DNA of 12,315 nt from an uncultured Saprospiraceae bacterium (GTDB lineage: Bacteria > Bacteroidota > Bacteroidia > Chitinophagales > Saprospiraceae), in the NCBI GenBank assembly GCA_937952155.1, contig CALFYH010000133.1, positions 1 through 12,315 of the forward strand, given 5' to 3'. The position numbers were made by a program, and so were the translations under genes. Below the pieces are notes generated by a model, which worked only from the letters and a program-made list of their open reading frames with translations, made no database searches and was not told the DNA's origin. Of the stretch, positions 1 through 7,127 are shown in pieces; positions within the stretch are counted from its first letter, which is position 1; every line of letters starts with the position of its first letter.

Positions 1-2
1 GA

Positions 3-362
3 GGTACAGCATCTAAAGGACATAAAGGTGCTAAAGCTAGATCTGGTAATAAAAGTAAGAGAGCGTTTGAAGGTGGTCAGATGCCTATTCAAATGCGTTT
101 ACCTAAAAGAGGCTTTAAAAATATCAATAATATTACATACGTTGCAATTAATGTATCAAGATTGCAGGAAATACATGATAATTTTGGACTTACCGAAATT
201 ACGAAAGTAGCCCTGTACAATGAAGGTATTATTAATAAAGGAGATAAAGTTAAAGTATTGGGCAATGGTGAGTTAAATGTAAAGCTCAATGTTCAAGTAG
301 ATGCTTTTTCTGCAACAGCGAAGAGTAAAATTGAAGGAGCAGGAGGTACTGTAAATGCTTAA
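3..362 (+). CDS. rplO: 50S ribosomal protein L15 (5'-truncated by window edge)
   Basis: This is the C-terminal part (119 codons plus stop) of large-subunit protein L15, which binds 23S rRNA late in 50S assembly. The reading frame is open from base 3. It starts inside the glycine/lysine-rich rRNA-binding segment (GTASKGHKGAKARSG), which matches the L15 GHKGxKARSG signature. The GGQMPIQMRLPKRGFKN segment and a C-terminal domain ending in EGAGGTVNA follow. About 30 N-terminal residues lie outside the window, judging by the usual family length near 148. secY begins 11 bases after the stop, the standard neighbour. Internal ATG codons such as the one at 81 are not the true start, because conserved L15 sequence continues upstream of them. 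Confidence 0.95.
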   Translation, partial: GTASKGHKGAKARSGNKSKRAFEGGQMPIQMRLPKRGFKNINNITYVAINVSRLQEIHDNFGLTEITKVALYNEGIINKGDKVKVLGNGELNVKLNVQVDAFSATAKSKIEGAGGTVNA

Positions 363-373
363 TTAATAAAAAC

Positions 374-1741
374 ATGAATAAGTTTTTAGAAACATTAAAG
401 AATATTTGGAGCATAAAGGAGCTTAAGGATAAAATACTTTTTACACTTTTAGTTCTTGCGGTTTTCAGATTAGGATCGTACATTGTTTTGCCAGGAGTTA
501 ATGCCTTGGCTTTGGCAAGTGCATCCAAAACTGGTAAGGCAAATGACTTACTTCAATTAATTAATACTTTCACGGGTGGTGCGTTCAATCAAGGTTCCAT
601 TTTTGCACTTGGTATAATGCCTTATATCACAGCATCAATTATAGTTCAATTATTGGGATTTGCAGTACCATATTTTCAAAAATTGCAACAAAAGGAAGGT
701 GAGTCAGGAAGAAAGAGAATAAATCAAATTACTAGATTTTTGACATTACTTATTACGTTGGTACAAGGTAGTGGTTATATTTTATACCTTAAAACAACTC
801 CAGGGGTTGTTGATGCAAGCATTAGCCCTGGTATTTTTTGGTTTAGTAATATGATTATTTTAGCCACTGGAACAATATTTGCTATGTGGTTAGGAGAGAA
901 AATAACAGACAGAGGAATTGGTAATGGTATTTCACTTTTGATAATGGTGGGTATTATAGCACGCCTTCCTCAGGCATTTTTATCTGAAGTTTTGGGTCAG
1001 ATAGCAAATAATAGATGGATTTTGCTTATACTTGAATTGGTAGTTTACTTCTTTATTGTAATTGGTACTATTTTAATTGTTCAAGGTATTCGTAAAATTC
1101 CAATCCAAGCGGCCAAAAGAATGGTTGGTCGTGAAGCTGGAGCAGTTAGTTCTGGTGCAAATGATTACATTAACTTGAAATTAAGTGCGGCAGGTGTTAT
1201 GCCGATAATTTTTGCTCAGGCTATTATGTTTCTTCCATTGACAGCAGCTCAATGGGCAGCAGGTAACGCAGGTGTACAATCGAACCTTTTACTTGCTATG
1301 AATAATCCGTTTTCTTTGGTTTATAATGTTGTTTTCTTTATTTTGATTGTTGTGTTTACTTATGTTTATACTGCATTGATAGTAAATCCTCAACAATATG
1401 CTGAGTATCTTAAAAGAATGAATTCATTTATTCCAGGTATAAAACCAGGTCAAGATACACAAGATTATATTGATACTTTAACAACAAGGATAACTTTACC
1501 AGGAGCTATTTTTATTGGCTTGATAGCGGTATTGCCTGCGATTGCTTCTTTTGCTGGTGTAAATACTGCATTTGCTTATTTCTTTGGTGGAACTTCGCTT
1601 TTAATTTTAGTAGGTGTAGTTTTGGATACTTTACAACAGATAGAAAGCTATCTTTTGATGAGAAAATATGATGGATTAGTAAAATCAGGTAGAATACAAG
1701 GAAGAGCAAATCAAGGTATCACTATTGGTACTGGAATGTAA
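374..1741 (+). CDS. secY: Protein translocase subunit SecY
   Basis: This is the pore-forming subunit of the SecYEG channel, which moves unfolded proteins across or into the inner membrane. It has 455 residues, the normal family length, with the pattern of about ten hydrophobic segments. Family landmarks include GIMPYITASIIVQLL (residues 80-94), the ITDRGIGNGISLLI motif (177-190), the NPQQYAEYLKRMNSFIPGIKPG cytoplasmic loop (338-359, given here by its key residues NP, IPG and KPG) and the C-terminal GGTSLLILVGVVLDT stretch (405-419). The ATG at 374 follows an A-rich sequence with no Shine-Dalgarno. The gene sits between rplO and map in the conserved order. Nothing looks truncated or unusual. 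Confidence 0.97.
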   Translation: MNKFLETLKNIWSIKELKDKILFTLLVLAVFRLGSYIVLPGVNALALASASKTGKANDLLQLINTFTGGAFNQGSIFALGIMPYITASIIVQLLGFAVPYFQKLQQKEGESGRKRINQITRFLTLLITLVQGSGYILYLKTTPGVVDASISPGIFWFSNMIILATGTIFAMWLGEKITDRGIGNGISLLIMVGIIARLPQAFLSEVLGQIANNRWILLILELVVYFFIVIGTILIVQGIRKIPIQAAKRMVGREAGAVSSGANDYINLKLSAAGVMPIIFAQAIMFLPLTAAQWAAGNAGVQSNLLLAMNNPFSLVYNVVFFILIVVFTYVYTALIVNPQQYAEYLKRMNSFIPGIKPGQDTQDYIDTLTTRITLPGAIFIGLIAVLPAIASFAGVNTAFAYFFGGTSLLILVGVVLDTLQQIESYLLMRKYDGLVKSGRIQGRANQGITIGTGM

Positions 1742-1749
1742 TTCTTGAG

Positions 1750-2559
1750 ATGATATATTACAAGACGAATGAAGAGATAGAGCTGATGAGAGAGAGCAAT
1801 CTCTTAGTTAGTAAAACTCTAGCACATATTGGCGGTTTACTAAAAGTAGGTGAAACTGGTAAAAAAGTTGACAAAGAAGCAGAAAGTTTTATAAGGGATC
1901 ACGGTGGTGTTCCTGCATTCAAAGGTTACAGAGGTTTTCCAGCTACATTGTGCATGTCATTAAATGATGCTGTTGTACATGGCATTCCAGGTGATAAAGT
2001 CTTTGTGGATAATGACTTGATCTCTATTGATTGCGGTGTAGTATTGAATGGCTTTTATGGTGATGCAGCGTTTACATTCGCATTTAGCAATGTTTCAAAT
2101 GATTCAATAAAGCTTATGAAAGTCACACGAGAATCACTTTATAAAGGCATAGAGGCAGTTGTGGTTGGAAACAGAATTGGAGACATTAGTAATGCTATTC
2201 AAACTTATTGCGAACGAGTTCATGGTTATAGTATCGTAAGAGAACTGGTGGGGCATGGCGTAGGACGAAATTTACATGAAGATCCAGAAGTACCCAATTA
2301 CGGATTGAAAGGTAAAGGACCAATGTTAAAGGAAGGCATGGTAATTGCAATAGAACCAATGGTGAATATGGGTAATAAAGCGGTAAAACAGTTGAATGAT
2401 GGGTGGACAATTTTGACCAAAGATGGAAAGCCTTCGGCACATTTTGAACATAGTGTTGCAGTGAAAAAAGAAGGTGCTGACATCTTATCAGATCATTCAT
2501 TTATAGACCTAGCAGTTAAAAATAATCCAGAATTAGTGGATATTTCAATAAATAATTAG
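1750..2559 (+). CDS. map: Type I methionine aminopeptidase
   Basis: This enzyme removes the initiator methionine from new proteins when the second residue is small. It has 269 residues, the usual size for the short bacterial type I form. All five metal ligands of the pita-bread fold are visible: D94 (in IDCGVV), D105 (GDAAFTF), H169 (GHGVGRNLHEDP), E202 (IEPMVN) and E233 (HFEHSVAV). The substrate-contacting histidines H77 (VVHGIPG) and H176 are also present. Spacing matches the E. coli enzyme (D97, D108, H171, E204, E235) with a constant offset of 2-3. The gene lies 8 bases after secY and 23 before infA, a normal position in the cluster. The active site is complete. Confidence 0.97.
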   Translation: MIYYKTNEEIELMRESNLLVSKTLAHIGGLLKVGETGKKVDKEAESFIRDHGGVPAFKGYRGFPATLCMSLNDAVVHGIPGDKVFVDNDLISIDCGVVLNGFYGDAAFTFAFSNVSNDSIKLMKVTRESLYKGIEAVVVGNRIGDISNAIQTYCERVHGYSIVRELVGHGVGRNLHEDPEVPNYGLKGKGPMLKEGMVIAIEPMVNMGNKAVKQLNDGWTILTKDGKPSAHFEHSVAVKKEGADILSDHSFIDLAVKNNPELVDISINN

Positions 2560-2582
2560 ATATTTGCGCTCCAATTTAAAAA

Positions 2583-2801
2583 ATGGCAAAACAAGACCTT
2601 ATTAAGTTAGATGGAATCATCGAAGAAGCACTGTCTAATGCGATGTTTCGTGTCAGGTTGGAAAGCGGACATCTCATAACTGCTACTATTTCAGGCAAGA
2701 TGAGAATGCATTATATAAGAATACTTCCTGGTGACAAGGTGGCGGTAGAAATGTCACCCTATGATTTGTCAAGAGGAAGAATCAATTACCGATATAAATA
2801 A
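2583..2801 (+). CDS. infA: Translation initiation factor IF-1
   Basis: This is a 72-residue OB-fold protein of exactly the standard IF1 length. IF1 binds the 30S A site and, with IF2 and IF3, controls initiator tRNA selection. Visible landmarks are the N-terminal MAKQDLIKLDGIIEEAL, the LESGHLITATISGKMRMHYIR strand-turn-strand region (residues about 27-47, key residues G-H, SGKMR and IR) and the C-terminal SPYDLSRGRINYR signature. It lies between map and rpmJ as in many bacteria. The start ATG follows an A-rich stretch without a Shine-Dalgarno. Confidence 0.97.
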   Translation: MAKQDLIKLDGIIEEALSNAMFRVRLESGHLITATISGKMRMHYIRILPGDKVAVEMSPYDLSRGRINYRYK

Positions 2802-2823
2802 TAAAGATTAAAGTCTTAATACA

Positions 2824-2940
2824 ATGAAGGTACAAGCATCAATTAAGAAGCGATCAGTAGATTGTAAGATCGTAAGAAGAAAAGGGAAACTTTATATTAT
2901 AAACAAAAAGAATCCTAAGTTTAAACAAAGACAAGGTTAA
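2824..2940 (+). CDS. rpmJ: 50S ribosomal protein L36, zinc-ligand-poor form
   Basis: This 38-codon gene encodes L36, the smallest 50S protein. It starts MKVQASIKKRSVDCKIVRRK and ends NPKFKQRQG, the diagnostic L36 ends. The classical form binds zinc through C11, C14, C27 and H33. Here those positions are S11, C14, N27 and F33, so only one ligand remains and zinc binding is not expected. This corresponds to the known C-minus class of ribosomal proteins that have lost their zinc ribbon. The gene lies 22 bases after infA and 10 before rpsM, its normal place. The length is complete. Confidence 0.95.
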   Translation: MKVQASIKKRSVDCKIVRRKGKLYIINKKNPKFKQRQG

Positions 2941-2950
2941 TTATAAAAAT

Positions 2951-3328
2951 ATGGCACGTATTGCAGGTGTAGATTTACCAAGAAATAAAAGAGGCATAAT
3001 AGGTCTTACATACATATATGGTATTGGACCAAGCTTAGCTAAGGACATATTGGCCGCTGCCGGTGTTTCACAAGACACTAAAGTGCAAGATTGGTCAGAT
3101 GAAAACATCAAGTTTATCTCTAAGTTTATTCAAGATGAGTATAGAGTAGAAGGTGAACTTAGAAGTGAGGTCCAGTTGAGTATTAAACGTCTTATGGATA
3201 TCGCATGTTATAGAGGCTTAAGGCATAGAAAAGGCTTGCCTGTAAGAGGACAAAGCACTAAAACTAATGCGCGTACCAGAAAAGGTAAAAAGAAAACAGT
3301 CGCAAACAAAAAGAAAGTAACTAAATAA
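2951..3328 (+). CDS. rpsM: 30S ribosomal protein S13
   Basis: This 125-residue protein sits in the head of the 30S subunit. It contacts the P-site tRNA and forms bridges to the 50S subunit. The N-terminal MARIAGVDLPRNKRGIIGL and YIYGIGPSLAKDIL segments are the S13 signature. The central helical region is followed by the RGLRHRKGLPVRGQSTKTNA motif (residues about 90-109) and a lysine-rich basic tail. It is followed 18 bases later by rpsK, the universal neighbour. The length is normal. Confidence 0.97.
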   Translation: MARIAGVDLPRNKRGIIGLTYIYGIGPSLAKDILAAAGVSQDTKVQDWSDENIKFISKFIQDEYRVEGELRSEVQLSIKRLMDIACYRGLRHRKGLPVRGQSTKTNARTRKGKKKTVANKKKVTK

Positions 3329-3346
3329 TAGTTAATATTTAAGATT

Positions 3347-3736
3347 ATGGCCAAAGGTAAAAAAGTTAGTAAAAAGCGTGTAGTCAAAGTTGAATCTGAA
3401 GGTTTAGCTTTTATCCATGCTTCATTCAATAATATCATCATTTCTCTGACTAATAGATCTGGACAGGTTATCTCTTGGGGATCAGCTGGTAAATCAGGTT
3501 TTAGAGGTAGTAAGAAGAATACACCTTATGCTGCACAGATGGCAGCAAACACAGCATCTGCTACAGCATATGAAGCTGGGTTAAGGAGTGTTGAAGTTTT
3601 TGTTAAAGGTCCAGGTGCAGGTAGAGAATCTGCTATTAGAGCTATAGACACATCTGGTATCAAAGTTTTAAGAATCAAGGACATGACGCCTGTACCACAT
3701 AATGGTTGCAGACCTCCTAAGAAAAGAAGAGTTTAA
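3347..3736 (+). CDS. rpsK: 30S ribosomal protein S11
   Basis: This 129-residue protein of the 30S platform contacts the region of the mRNA exit and the 16S rRNA 3' domain. Recognisable parts are the FIHASFNNIIISLTNRSGQV strand, the SWGSAGKSGFRGSKKNTPYA loop, the VKGPGAGRESAIRA motif and the C-terminal NGCRPPKKRRV, which is nearly invariant in S11. The length equals the E. coli protein. rpsD follows after 24 bases. No anomaly is seen. Confidence 0.97.
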   Translation: MAKGKKVSKKRVVKVESEGLAFIHASFNNIIISLTNRSGQVISWGSAGKSGFRGSKKNTPYAAQMAANTASATAYEAGLRSVEVFVKGPGAGRESAIRAIDTSGIKVLRIKDMTPVPHNGCRPPKKRRV

Positions 3737-3760
3737 TAATAGTATTTAAAATCCATTTAA

Positions 3761-4375
3761 ATGGCAAGATATACAGGCCCAACTACCAAGAAGGCAAGAG
3801 CATTTGGAGAGCCAATTTTTGGTTACGATAAAGCATACGAAAAGAGAAAATATCCTCCAGGACAACATGGAGCGATGAAAAAGCGTAAGCAAAGAACAGA
3901 CTATGCTTTGGAATTGATGGAAAAGCAAAAGGCAAAATACACATATGGTGTTTTGGAAAAGCAATTCCGAAATCTTTTTGAAAAGGCAGCAGCTAAATCA
4001 GGTGTAACTGGTGAGATTCTTCTTCAACTTCTAGAGTCTAGATTGGACAATGTGGTTTATAGAATGGGAATTGCAAAGACCAGAAGATCTGCACGTCAGT
4101 TAGTTTCTCATGGTCATATTTTGGTTGAAGGTGTTTTGTGTAATATTCCTTCAATGTTGCTTAAACCAGGTACTGTGGTAAGTGTAAGAGGCAAATCTCG
4201 AAATGTAGACATTATTAAATCTAATGTAACTGCTAAGAGAGATGGCAGCAAATCTTTTGGATGGATTGAGTGGAACGGTGACAAAATGGAAGGCCGATAT
4301 TTAGCACATCCTGAACGCGAAAAAATACCAGAGAACATCAATGAGCAATTGATCGTCGAATTGTATTCTAAATAA
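3761..4375 (+). CDS. rpsD: 30S ribosomal protein S4
   Basis: This 204-residue primary 16S rRNA-binding protein nucleates 30S body assembly. Landmarks are MARYTGPTTKKARAFGEP at the start, the PPGQHG motif near residue 34, the S4 RNA-binding domain (RLDNVVYRMGIAKTRRSARQ and the following LVSHGHILVEG) and the C-terminal NINEQLIVELYSK. The N-terminal region lacks the cysteine cluster of zinc-binding S4 variants, so this is the zinc-free type. In several bacteria S4 regulates its own operon. The hairpin just downstream, before rpoA, is a candidate control point, but a link to S4 is inference only. Confidence 0.97.
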   Translation: MARYTGPTTKKARAFGEPIFGYDKAYEKRKYPPGQHGAMKKRKQRTDYALELMEKQKAKYTYGVLEKQFRNLFEKAAAKSGVTGEILLQLLESRLDNVVYRMGIAKTRRSARQLVSHGHILVEGVLCNIPSMLLKPGTVVSVRGKSRNVDIIKSNVTAKRDGSKSFGWIEWNGDKMEGRYLAHPEREKIPENINEQLIVELYSK

Positions 4376-4382
4376 TAAATTA

Positions 4383-4415
4383 GGGCTATCCCAGACGGAT
4401 AGCCTATCCTTTTTT
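4383..4415 (+). terminator. Intrinsic terminator or attenuator between rpsD and rpoA
   Basis: A perfect 8-bp inverted repeat (GGCTATCC at 4384-4391, GGATAGCC at 4397-4404) encloses a 5-base loop. One more G-T pair can form at the base, and a run of six T follows at 4410-4415. This is the textbook form of a Rho-independent terminator. rpoA begins only 24 bases later and no TAnnTTTG promoter element is seen in that gap. Partial read-through that sets the ratio of ribosomal protein to RNA polymerase message is therefore the likeliest role. The function is inferred; the structure is seen. Confidence 0.7.
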
Positions 4416-4439
4416 AAAATATTAAGAAAAATTATCATA

Positions 4440-5438
4440 ATGAGTATTTTAAATTTTCAAAAGCCTGATAAAATTCTTCTTCAGAAAGCAGATGATTTTG
4501 AAGGTGTTTTTGAATTTAAACCTTTGGAGCCAGGATTCGGCCAGACTATTGGTAATTCATTAAGAAGAGTTCTTTTGTCTTCATTGGAAGGATATGCTAT
4601 TTCTGCAGTTCGTATAGCAGGCGTAGATCATGAGTTCTCAACAATAAAAGGAGTAGTCGAAGATGTTGTTGATATTATATTAAATCTTAAGCAAATAAGA
4701 TTAAAGCCTTTAGTAATCACTGAAGGATCTGAGGAAGAGAAGCTTTATGTTACTATCTCAGGTAAAGATCAATTTGTAGCTGGTGATATTGAAACAAATA
4801 CAAATACTTTCAAGGTAATGAATCCTGAATTGTATATTTGTACATTAGAGCCAAATGTAACTTTAGAAATTGAATTTACTGTTACAAAGGGTAGAGGATA
4901 TGTGCCTGCGGATGAGAATTTACCAAAGGATGCAGCAATTGGTGTTATTCCAGTTGACGCTATCTATACACCAATCAAAAAAGTAGCTTACAAGGTAGAA
5001 AATACAAGGGTAGGTCAGCGTACCGATTACGAAAAGCTTACCATTGACCTCAAAACAGATGGAACTATTCATCCTGAAGAGGCTCTTAAAGAAGCTTCGA
5101 GGATCATGATTCAACATTTGATGCTTATTACAGATGAAAACATCACGTTTAATGATTCTTCATCAAGAGAAGATAATATAGTTGATGAGCACATCCTTCA
5201 CATGAGGAAGTTGTTGAAAACATCGCTAGAAGACCTTGATCTATCTGTAAGAGCTTACAATTGCCTTAAGGCAGCAAAAATCAATTCATTGGGTGAAATG
5301 GTGAGATTTGATATGCATGAGTTGTTGAAGTTTAGAAATTTCGGTAAGAAGTCATTGGTAGAAATCGAAGAGTTGTTACAGCAAAAAGGTCTTACATTTG
5401 GTATGGATCTTTCAAAATATAAATTAGACGAAGAGTAA
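4440..5438 (+). CDS. rpoA: DNA-directed RNA polymerase alpha subunit
   Basis: This 332-residue subunit dimerises to start RNA polymerase assembly and contacts promoters and activators. The N-terminal domain (about 1-235) carries the NSLRRVLLSSLEGYA assembly motif (residues 39-53). A flexible linker leads to the C-terminal domain (about 257-320). There LSVRAYNCLKAA gives R271 and N274, and NFGKKSL gives G302 and K304. These align with E. coli R265, N268, G296 and K298, which bind UP-element DNA. DNA contact by the alpha CTD should therefore be preserved. The ATG follows an A-rich stretch just after the hairpin at 4383-4415. Confidence 0.97.
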   Translation: MSILNFQKPDKILLQKADDFEGVFEFKPLEPGFGQTIGNSLRRVLLSSLEGYAISAVRIAGVDHEFSTIKGVVEDVVDIILNLKQIRLKPLVITEGSEEEKLYVTISGKDQFVAGDIETNTNTFKVMNPELYICTLEPNVTLEIEFTVTKGRGYVPADENLPKDAAIGVIPVDAIYTPIKKVAYKVENTRVGQRTDYEKLTIDLKTDGTIHPEEALKEASRIMIQHLMLITDENITFNDSSSREDNIVDEHILHMRKLLKTSLEDLDLSVRAYNCLKAAKINSLGEMVRFDMHELLKFRNFGKKSLVEIEELLQQKGLTFGMDLSKYKLDEE

Positions 5439-5549
5439 TCGTATCGGCCCAAAGGATGAATATTTTATAATAGACACAAAACGTTGTTTGTAAACGCTCA
5501 AGGCCGAAAATGGGCACAAACAAAGGTGGTGGACAATTTTTAATGTATA

Positions 5550-6071
5550 ATGAGACACGGTAAAAAATTTAACCATTTAGGTAGAAAAAAAGGCCATAGA
5601 GATGCATTGATGCTGAATATGGCAAGTTCATTGATATTGCACAAGCGAATCAATACCACATTAGCTAAGGCTAAAGCATTAAGAGTGCATGTAGAGCCAA
5701 TTTTAACTAAAGCTAAAGACAATACAACACATTCACGTCGTACTGCATTCTCTTACCTTCAGAATAAGGAAGTGATAAAAGAGCTTTTTGATGTGGTAGC
5801 TCCAAAAATCTTTGACAGACCAGGTGGATATTGTAGGATTATTAAAACTGGATTTAGAAAAGGTGACGGAGCAGAAATTGCAATGATCGAATTGGTAGAT
5901 TTCAATGATGTAATGAAAGCAAAAACAGCATCATCAAAGGCAGGTACCAGAAGAAGTAGAAGAAAATCAAATTCTGATAATGCAGGTGTAGCATCAACAG
6001 CAGCCGCAGCGGTGGCAGCAAGCACAGTAGCACCTGCTATTGTAGAAGACGCAAAGTCTGAAGAAGAGTAA
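5550..6071 (+). CDS. rplQ: 50S ribosomal protein L17 with long C-terminal extension
   Basis: L17 binds domain III of 23S rRNA near the exit tunnel. The core (residues 1 to about 122) starts MRHGKKFNHLGRKKGHRDAL and includes ASSLILHKRINTTLAKAKALR, reduced here to its key residues, and the GGYCRIIKTGFRKGDGAEIA segment near 92-111. E. coli L17 has 127 residues; this one has 173. The extra 50 residues are a basic stretch (AGTRRSRRKS), then an alanine-rich, low-complexity region and an acidic end (EDAKSEEE). Such tails are common in Bacteroidota L17 by my recollection and are probably disordered. The 111-base gap after rpoA is the longest between the ribosomal-cluster genes in this window. Confidence 0.96.
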   Translation: MRHGKKFNHLGRKKGHRDALMLNMASSLILHKRINTTLAKAKALRVHVEPILTKAKDNTTHSRRTAFSYLQNKEVIKELFDVVAPKIFDRPGGYCRIIKTGFRKGDGAEIAMIELVDFNDVMKAKTASSKAGTRRSRRKSNSDNAGVASTAAAAVAASTVAPAIVEDAKSEEE

Positions 6072-6084
6072 TTTTTTTATAAAG

Positions 6085-6116
6085 TTTTAATAGAAGGGAA
6101 AGCAGATTTATATTTG
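6085..6116 (+). promoter_or_regulatory. Possible Bacteroidota-type promoter for truA
   Basis: TATATTTG at 6109-6116 fits the Bacteroidota -7 consensus TAnnTTTG exactly. A TTTT at 6085-6088, 20 bases upstream, is a three-of-four match to the -33 TTTG. A start site about 6 bases downstream would give truA a leader of roughly 25 bases. In AT-rich DNA this match could be chance; its placement directly before a gene that follows a terminator favours it. Confidence 0.35.
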
Positions 6117-6127
6117 TTTTCCCTTTT
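6092..6127 (+). terminator. Hairpin after rplQ, likely end of the ribosomal operon
   Basis: AAGGGAAA (6094-6101) pairs perfectly with TTTCCCTT (6118-6125). Extension by a G-T and an A-T pair makes a 10-bp stem with a 16-base loop. The sequence after it is T-rich but interrupted (TTTTGTATTTT). It lies 22 bases after the rplQ stop and before truA. The loop is longer than in typical terminators and also contains a possible promoter element, so efficiency is uncertain. Confidence 0.5.
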
Positions 6128-6147
6128 GTATTTTAGGGCAAATCACT

Positions 6148-6891
6148 TTGGCAAGATATTTTATAAGGCTTTCATATTGTGGCACCGGGTTTAATGGCTG
6201 GCAAGCCCAACCACACGTAAATACAAAAACCATACAAGGTGTTTTGGAAAAATCTTTATCTGTTTTGCATAGGGCAGATGTACATATTACTGGTTGTGGA
6301 CGAACGGATACTGGTGTGCATGCGAAGGATTACATTGCGCATTTCGATGTCCCAATAATTGAAGATATCCAGTTTATGATTTTTAAGCTAAATAAAATTT
6401 TGCCTGCACAGGTAGCTGTCCATGATATAATATTAATGCATGATGACGCCCATGCCAGATTTGATGCTAAATCAAGATCATATTTGTATCACTTGCATAC
6501 CGAAAAACTACCTTTTGCAGATCAATCATTTTACTATACGTATGGTACCCCAAATCTGCAATTATTGAATGATGCAGCGTCAGTATTGATGTGCTACACC
6601 GACTTTACGACGTTTTGTAAAGAAGGTACGGATGTAAAAACTAAAATTTGTCATTTAACCGAATGTTATTGGATACAATACGGTAATCAATTTACATTCC
6701 GAATTACTTCTGACCGATTTTTGCGAGGTATGATTCGACTAATAGTAGGTATGTGTCTGCAAGTATCACGTGGAAAAGTTACCATCCATGAAGTGAAACA
6801 TGCATTAGAAACAAAGAGCAAAATAGGATTGGACTGGTCAGTTCCCGCTATAGGATTGACACTTTGTGATGTGAAGTATCCTTATTTGTAA
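6148..6891 (+). CDS. truA: tRNA pseudouridine(38-40) synthase TruA
   Basis: This enzyme converts uridine to pseudouridine at positions 38-40 of the tRNA anticodon arm. It has 247 residues, within the normal range. The N-terminal ARYFIRLSYCGTGFNGWQAQP is typical of the family. The catalytic motif GCGRTDTGVHA places the essential aspartate at D54. ARFDAKSRSYLYHL (residues about 107-120) carries the conserved tyrosine, and FLRGMIRLIVGMCLQVSRG is the C-terminal signature. The start is a TTG at 6148: no in-frame ATG precedes the conserved N terminus, and this start gives the expected family beginning. It may be co-transcribed by read-through from rplQ or use the promoter candidate at 6085-6116. 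It converges with the broken SMR gene downstream. Confidence 0.95.
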   Translation: MARYFIRLSYCGTGFNGWQAQPHVNTKTIQGVLEKSLSVLHRADVHITGCGRTDTGVHAKDYIAHFDVPIIEDIQFMIFKLNKILPAQVAVHDIILMHDDAHARFDAKSRSYLYHLHTEKLPFADQSFYYTYGTPNLQLLNDAASVLMCYTDFTTFCKEGTDVKTKICHLTECYWIQYGNQFTFRITSDRFLRGMIRLIVGMCLQVSRGKVTIHEVKHALETKSKIGLDWSVPAIGLTLCDVKYPYL

Positions 6892-6937
6892 AGGATTGAT
6901 AGAATTGCAGTTCTATAACCTCTATACCTTTGATATC

Positions 6938-7114
6938 TCATTTTCCTTTATTCATAAAATTGAGTCCTACCAAGCCGACGACGATGCAAGCAAGGAAGAA
7001 TAATTCCCAGAAGTTGGTTTTTTCTTTGAAATAATACACACCGAATACATAAACTAAGATCGTGCTTGTACCAGCCCATATGGCATTGGTAGATCCCATA
7101 GGTAGATATTTTAA
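6938..7114 (-). pseudogene. SMR-family transporter, C-terminal fragment cut off by the IS
   Basis: This 59-codon stretch on the minus strand (58 residues and TGA) is the C-terminal half of a small multidrug resistance transporter. It reads LKYLPMGSTNAIWAGTSTIL at its start, covering the end of helix 2 and helix 3. KEKTNFWELFFLACIVVGLV then forms helix 4, and the tail is GLNFMNKGK. The tryptophan of AIWAG falls at residue 62 of the rebuilt protein, against W63 in EmrE. The position of EmrE Tyr60 is Asn here. The fragment has no start of its own near its 5' end and abuts the insertion sequence at the TTAA duplication, so it is almost certainly silent. The N-terminal half is at 9229-9379. Confidence 0.88.
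7111..7114. repeat. Target site duplication TTAA (left copy)
   Basis: TTAA directly abuts the IS terminus at 7115, and the matching copy is at 9229-9232. Removing the IS and one copy restores an open SMR frame across the joint. This proves that these 4 bases are the duplication and that it is no longer than 4: the next outer bases (T on the left, G on the right side of the pair) do not match. Confidence 0.85.
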
Positions 7115-7125
7115 CCCACATTGCT
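7115..7125 (+). repeat. IS terminal inverted repeat (transposase 3' end)
   Basis: CCCACATTGCT matches the reverse complement of 9218-9228 without mismatch. With the palindromic TTAA outside, the visible symmetry is 15 bases per side. The transposase stop codon lies at 7128-7130, only 2 bases inside this repeat. Confidence 0.9.
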
Positions 7126-7127
7126 TA

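Noticed and set aside
28..210. Open frame overlapping the rplO fragment
   Set aside because: It is a shifted frame over conserved L15 sequence and has no recognisable product.
5483..5497. Short palindrome CGTT...AACG as an operator
   Set aside because: Only 4 bp per arm in AT-rich DNA, with no second site.
5510..5563. A 17-codon leader peptide overlapping the rplQ start
   Set aside because: It is out of frame with rplQ and shows no ribosome-binding signal or attenuator structure; chance is likely.
6896..6918. Small hairpin (ATAGAAT / GTTCTAT) between truA and the SMR fragment as a terminator
   Set aside because: The stem is 7 bp, includes a G-T pair and has no T-run on either strand.
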